Assembly (NCBI GenBank): GCA_947381945.1
Contig: CANCXM010000001.1
Location: forward strand, 62,001-126,000
Length of the DNA: 64,000 bases
Direction of reading: 5' to 3'
DNA from: an uncultured Muribaculaceae bacterium
GTDB lineage: Bacteria > Bacteroidota > Bacteroidia > Bacteroidales > Muribaculaceae
The notes under the pieces were generated by a model, which saw only the letters and a program-made list of their open reading frames with translations, ran no database searches and was not told the origin of the DNA. The position numbers and the translations under genes are program-made. Every line of letters begins with the position of its first letter. The stretch's first letter is position 1. Shown here piece by piece: positions 61,132 to 64,000 of this stretch.

Positions 61132-62442
61132 TTATTTACCCGGCTCTGCGAGAGGTGCAGTTGTGCCGTTCTTGGCGAACGATGCAATCTGGTCGTCGGT
61201 GTAACCGAGATCTTTGAGGACTGAGCTTGTGTCGCCGCCGAGTGAAGGACAAGGACCGTAGGTCGGCTGATAGTTGCTCATTGTGAACGGGCAACCTACA
61301 GTGACGAACTCACCGATTTCTCCGCCCTGGTTGATTTTGACGAGGGTATTGCCATCGTAGAGTGACTCGTCTGACATCATTTCCTTGGTTGAAAGTACCG
61401 GACCTACGGGCACGCCGTACTTGGAAAGAATTTCAACGACCTCAAATTTGGTCTTGTCGGCAGTCCATTCCCCGATACGCTTGATGATTTCATCCTTATG
61501 CTTGTCGCGGGCATCAGCCGTAGCGAAATCAGGATTGGTAATCCAGTCTTCGAAACCGAGACCCTGACATGCGAGCTTGAACTCCTTCTCTCCGCGCTGG
61601 AGGATAATGTAGACATAGTTGTTGGCATCGACCTCTGAATCCATTCCACCTGCAGGCTTACATTTATATGTCCATCCAAGGACACCACTGCCTTCGGTGT
61701 TGCCTGAACGGGGCACACAATCGCCGAACTTGCCGTTGGGGTACTGCGGGAACTGGGTCAGATAACCGATTCTGTCGAGTGTGAGCTGGTCACGGGTCTT
61801 GATTCGGCAGAGGTTAAGACATGCGTTGTGCATCGACTGGTAGACGAAACATCCTTCGCCGGTGCGCTCACGCTGCTGAAGTGCTGCGAGAAGACCGATG
61901 AGGAGGTGCATACCGGTGTTAGAGTCACCGAGGGCTGCACCGCTCTGGGTAGGAATGTTGTATTCGCCGTCATACCATCCGGTTGTTGATGCGGCGGCGG
62001 CTGTTACCTGTGCGATAGGTTCGTATGCCTTGAGATCCTTATATTTAGAAGAAACAGGGAAACCCTTGATGGTACCATAGATACAGCGAGGGTTGAGTGC
62101 ATGTACTGCTTCCCAGCCGAATCCGAGCTTGTCCATTGCTCCGGGGTGAAGGTTCTCGACGAAAATATCGGCTTCTTTGATAAGTTTGGTGAGAATCTCT
62201 TTTCCGTCTGGGGTCTTTGCATCGAGTGCGAGAGACTTCTTGTCGGAGTTGAGCTGGAGGAAATAATAACTTGGAAGATTGGGGTTGAACTGAAGTTCTT
62301 TACGGGTTGCATCGCCAACGCCGGGACGTTCGATCTTGATGACATCGGCGCCAAGCCATGCAAGCATTTGGGTACATGAAGGACCCGACTGGACTTCTGT
62401 AAAGTCAACTACCTTGATTCCTTGTAAGGGTGCTGTATTCAT
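61132..62442 (-). CDS. frc: Formyl-CoA:oxalate CoA-transferase
   Basis: Family III CoA-transferase (CaiB/BaiF) that passes CoA from formyl-CoA to oxalate, making oxalyl-CoA for Oxc. The 436-residue protein has the N-terminal DFTEVQSGPSCTQML (conserved Gln), IKIERPGVGDATRK, and the catalytic aspartate in LGDSNTGMHLLIGLLAAL. The glycine-rich loop normally written GGGGQP reads EGSGVL here (61695-61678), and an insert follows (PAGGMDSEVDANN), so substrate handling may differ. It is upstream of oxc on the same strand, with a terminator-like hairpin between. No consensus promoter was found before it. Confidence 0.92.
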   Translation of the reverse strand: MNTAPLQGIKVVDFTEVQSGPSCTQMLAWLGADVIKIERPGVGDATRKELQFNPNLPSYYFLQLNSDKKSLALDAKTPDGKEILTKLIKEADIFVENLHPGAMDKLGFGWEAVHALNPRCIYGTIKGFPVSSKYKDLKAYEPIAQVTAAAASTTGWYDGEYNIPTQSGAALGDSNTGMHLLIGLLAALQQRERTGEGCFVYQSMHNACLNLCRIKTRDQLTLDRIGYLTQFPQYPNGKFGDCVPRSGNTEGSGVLGWTYKCKPAGGMDSEVDANNYVYIILQRGEKEFKLACQGLGFEDWITNPDFATADARDKHKDEIIKRIGEWTADKTKFEVVEILSKYGVPVGPVLSTKEMMSDESLYDGNTLVKINQGGEIGEFVTVGCPFTMSNYQPTYGPCPSLGGDTSSVLKDLGYTDDQIASFAKNGTTAPLAEPGK

Positions 62443-62630
62443 AATATTTATAAGTTTGTTTTGATGATTATGTCAGTTTGTCTGTTTGAATGAGTTTTTT
62501 TACGGTGTGTCGTTTTTCATAAGACGTGGTGATTTCGGGATGAAGCCCGTAAAATACCTTTGCGTTTCATCATTAAAACAAGCGGGATGCTGAAAAGTTG
62601 AATTTATACAATTGTTAAGTTAGAATTTTG

Positions 62631-62638
62631 TAATTTTG
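62631..62638 (+). promoter_or_regulatory. -7 box upstream of the split chromate transporter
   Basis: TAATTTTG matches the consensus. A TTG lies only 16 bases upstream, so the -33 is doubtful. It is 67 bases before the ATG at 62706. A second such box (TACCTTTG, 62555-62562) lies further upstream. Confidence 0.4.
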
Positions 62639-62705
62639 CAGAATGAAATTAAAGTTCCCGACAGTGGAAATGAGTTTCTGAAAAATAGTAGAATACATAA
62701 TCAAT

Positions 62706-63308
62706 ATGAATAGAATCTGTTTGCAATTGTTTCTGTCATTTTTCAAGATAGGAGCCTTTACATTCGGCGGAGGTTGGGCAATGCTTTCCATCATAGAGAA
62801 AGAGATTGTCGATAAGTTTCATTGGATAGAGCGTGATGAATTCCTTGATTTGCTTGCCGTGGCGCAATCGCTTCCGGGAATCCTTGCTGTAAATGTCGCT
62901 GTGGCTGTCGGCGATAAGCTCCGCGGGCTTCGCGGTTCCATAGCTGCTGCCATCGGGTGTATCCTGCCGTCGTTTCTGATTATCCTCTGCATAGCGATTT
63001 TCCTGACCCCTGACCTGATAAAGAACAATCCGACCTTGTCGGCAATTTTCATGGGAGTGCGTCCGGCCGTCGTCGCCCTGATTGTCGCTCCGGTCATATC
63101 ATCGGCGAAATCGGCGAAAATCGGCTGGAAGACAATGGCTATTCCCATAGGTGTCGCCCTGCTGATATATTCGCGATGGCCGATTGTGTCAAATCCTATA
63201 TTGTATATAGTCTGTGGCGGTTTCTTCGGATGGTTGTGGTTCTCACACCATGTAAGATCGCTGCAGAAGGTTGAAGAGGAAGTGAGAAAGGAGGATGAGA
63301 AGCTATGA
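62706..63308 (+). CDS. Chromate transporter, first half-size subunit
   Basis: A 200-residue membrane protein of the chromate ion transporter (CHR) family, short-chain type. It starts with FFKIGAFTFGGGWAMLSIIEKEIVD, the CHR signature, followed by FLDLLAVAQSLPGILAVNVA and about six helices. Short CHR proteins work as pairs of antiparallel halves. The true substrate in gut bacteria is unknown, and chromate efflux is shown only for some members. It overlaps its partner gene by 4 bases. Confidence 0.88.
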   Translation: MNRICLQLFLSFFKIGAFTFGGGWAMLSIIEKEIVDKFHWIERDEFLDLLAVAQSLPGILAVNVAVAVGDKLRGLRGSIAAAIGCILPSFLIILCIAIFLTPDLIKNNPTLSAIFMGVRPAVVALIVAPVISSAKSAKIGWKTMAIPIGVALLIYSRWPIVSNPILYIVCGGFFGWLWFSHHVRSLQKVEEEVRKEDEKL

Positions 63309-63874
63309 TTTATCTCAGATTGATATGGGCCTATCTTAAAATCGGCCTTTTCGGTTTCGGCGGCGGCTATGCGATGCTTGCCCTCATCGAGCGCGAGATT
63401 GTCGGGCCGGGATGGATTACCGAACAGATGTTTACCGACATTGTAGCGATTTCGCAGATGACACCCGGACCTATCGGTATCAATTCCGCCACATATATAG
63501 GCTATGTCGCTCCTGCGGAGTATTCCGCAGCTTTCGCTTCGCCGATATACGGGATACTCGGTTCGTTGCTCTGCACGTTCGTGGTGTCGTTCCCGTCTTT
63601 CATACTTGTCACCTATACCAGTCATCTCATACGCCGGCACAGGGATAGTGTTGTGGTGAAAGGTATTTTTGCCGGTCTGCGGCCGGTTGTGGTCGGTCTC
63701 ATCGCGTCAGCTGCACTTCTGCTCATGAATGCTGCGAATTTCGGGGAGACTTCATCGCAGGTGCTCACGAGCATTGCCATCTGTGTCGGTGCTTTCATCC
63801 TTGTCTATTGGGTGAAGTGGCATCCGATTCTGATTATCTGCCTCGCAGGGCTTGCAGGATGGATAATTTATTAA
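63305..63874 (+). CDS. Chromate transporter, second half-size subunit
   Basis: A 189-residue paralogue of the preceding gene, translated from an overlapping ATG. It has the same signature, YLKIGLFGFGGGYAMLALIEREIV, then AISQMTPGPIGINSATYIGY, and about six membrane helices. Together the two halves equal one full-length ChrA-type protein. Coupled translation implies a heterodimer. It is followed by short A+T-rich repeats and another gene start. Confidence 0.88.
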   Translation: MIYLRLIWAYLKIGLFGFGGGYAMLALIEREIVGPGWITEQMFTDIVAISQMTPGPIGINSATYIGYVAPAEYSAAFASPIYGILGSLLCTFVVSFPSFILVTYTSHLIRRHRDSVVVKGIFAGLRPVVVGLIASAALLLMNAANFGETSSQVLTSIAICVGAFILVYWVKWHPILIICLAGLAGWIIY

Positions 63875-63946
63875 GTATAAAGGATTAAGTATTAAGTACA
63901 TATTTAAGTGTTAAGGATTAAGTATGTATTTAAGTACAAAGTATAT
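63871..63946. repeat. Short A+T-rich direct repeats after the chromate transporter
   Basis: AAGGATTAAGTA and TATTTAAGT words recur two to four times, each built on a TAAGTAT core. They fill the gap between the transporter stop and the next gene. They may be decayed microsatellite or replication-slippage sequence. Confidence 0.5.
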
Positions 63947-63977
63947 AAGATAAGAAAGGTGTAAGGAGGTTTTTGCT

Positions 63978-64000
63978 ATGACTTATCAGGCAGCTATTGA
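63978..64000 (+). CDS. Start of a further gene, possibly folC
   Basis: An ATG at 63978 follows AAGGAGG at 63963-63969 (8-base spacing), an unusually good Shine-Dalgarno sequence for this genome. Only MTYQAAI is visible. Folylpolyglutamate synthase starts of Bacteroidales often look similar, but seven residues are too few for any real identification. Confidence 0.3.

Overview
The window looks like a chromosome segment of a gut Bacteroidales, most likely a Muribaculaceae (S24-7 group) member. This rests on several signals: promoters with the Bacteroidetes -33 TTTG / -7 TAnnTTTG architecture at many genes, an almost complete lack of Shine-Dalgarno sequences, and families typical of the phylum (DUF4293, DUF6377, PCMD lipoprotein, MtaB next to an Lrp regulator, pyrophosphate-dependent phosphofructokinase, single-chain pyruvate:ferredoxin oxidoreductase). 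An oxalate-degradation gene pair is also known from Muribaculaceae. The family-level assignment is inference. No rRNA, CRISPR array, prophage or insertion sequence was seen.

Layout, left to right. Positions 1-2130 hold the end of a CBM9-like protein and gdhA. Positions 2154-7708 are a tightly packed minus-strand envelope operon (glycosyltransferase, flippase-like protein, NfeD protease, short CreD-like protein, CreD). Positions 7792-10634 carry menaquinone genes menB-menC-menE, followed by a HigB/HigA toxin-antitoxin pair and serB. Positions 12887-20400 (minus strand) hold an ECF sigma factor, a presumed anti-sigma factor, a Spy/CpxP-like periplasmic protein and a giant alpha-2-macroglobulin. 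Positions 20547-25444 contain surface and secreted proteins (PorT-type barrel, PCMD lipoprotein, a divergent PCMD/calycin-like secreted protein, a small barrel) and an inverted-repeat element. Positions 25583-32586 hold an LptD-like protein, an Lrp regulator, mtaB, a GT2 glycosyltransferase and surE.

Positions 32748-35010 carry DUF4293 and a DUF6377 regulator. An 0.9-kb gap follows, with two candidate small RNAs. Positions 35936-46920 are largely housekeeping: a DMT transporter, pgeF, dnaA, an orphan HsdR-N protein, holA, a HicA/HicB pair, a Fur-family regulator, purA, DUF1015 and a carboxypeptidase-regulatory-domain protein. Positions 47040-53510 hold an NlpC/P60 peptidase, PPi-phosphofructokinase, tRNA-Glu, rsfS and ftsH. 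Positions 54353-62442 are a minus-strand run frc, oxc, AEC transporter, nifJ, which reads as an oxalate uptake and decarboxylation module beside pyruvate oxidation. The window ends with a split chromate transporter and the first codons of another gene.

The most interesting points are the oxalate module and a terminator-like hairpin with a possible alternative fold just before oxc, the two tandem small-RNA candidates with near-identical terminator loops, a HicA-like protein lacking the expected histidine, the tandem full/short CreD pair in an NfeD operon, a MITE-like inverted repeat at 24675-24845, and several gene starts that visible promoters move downstream.
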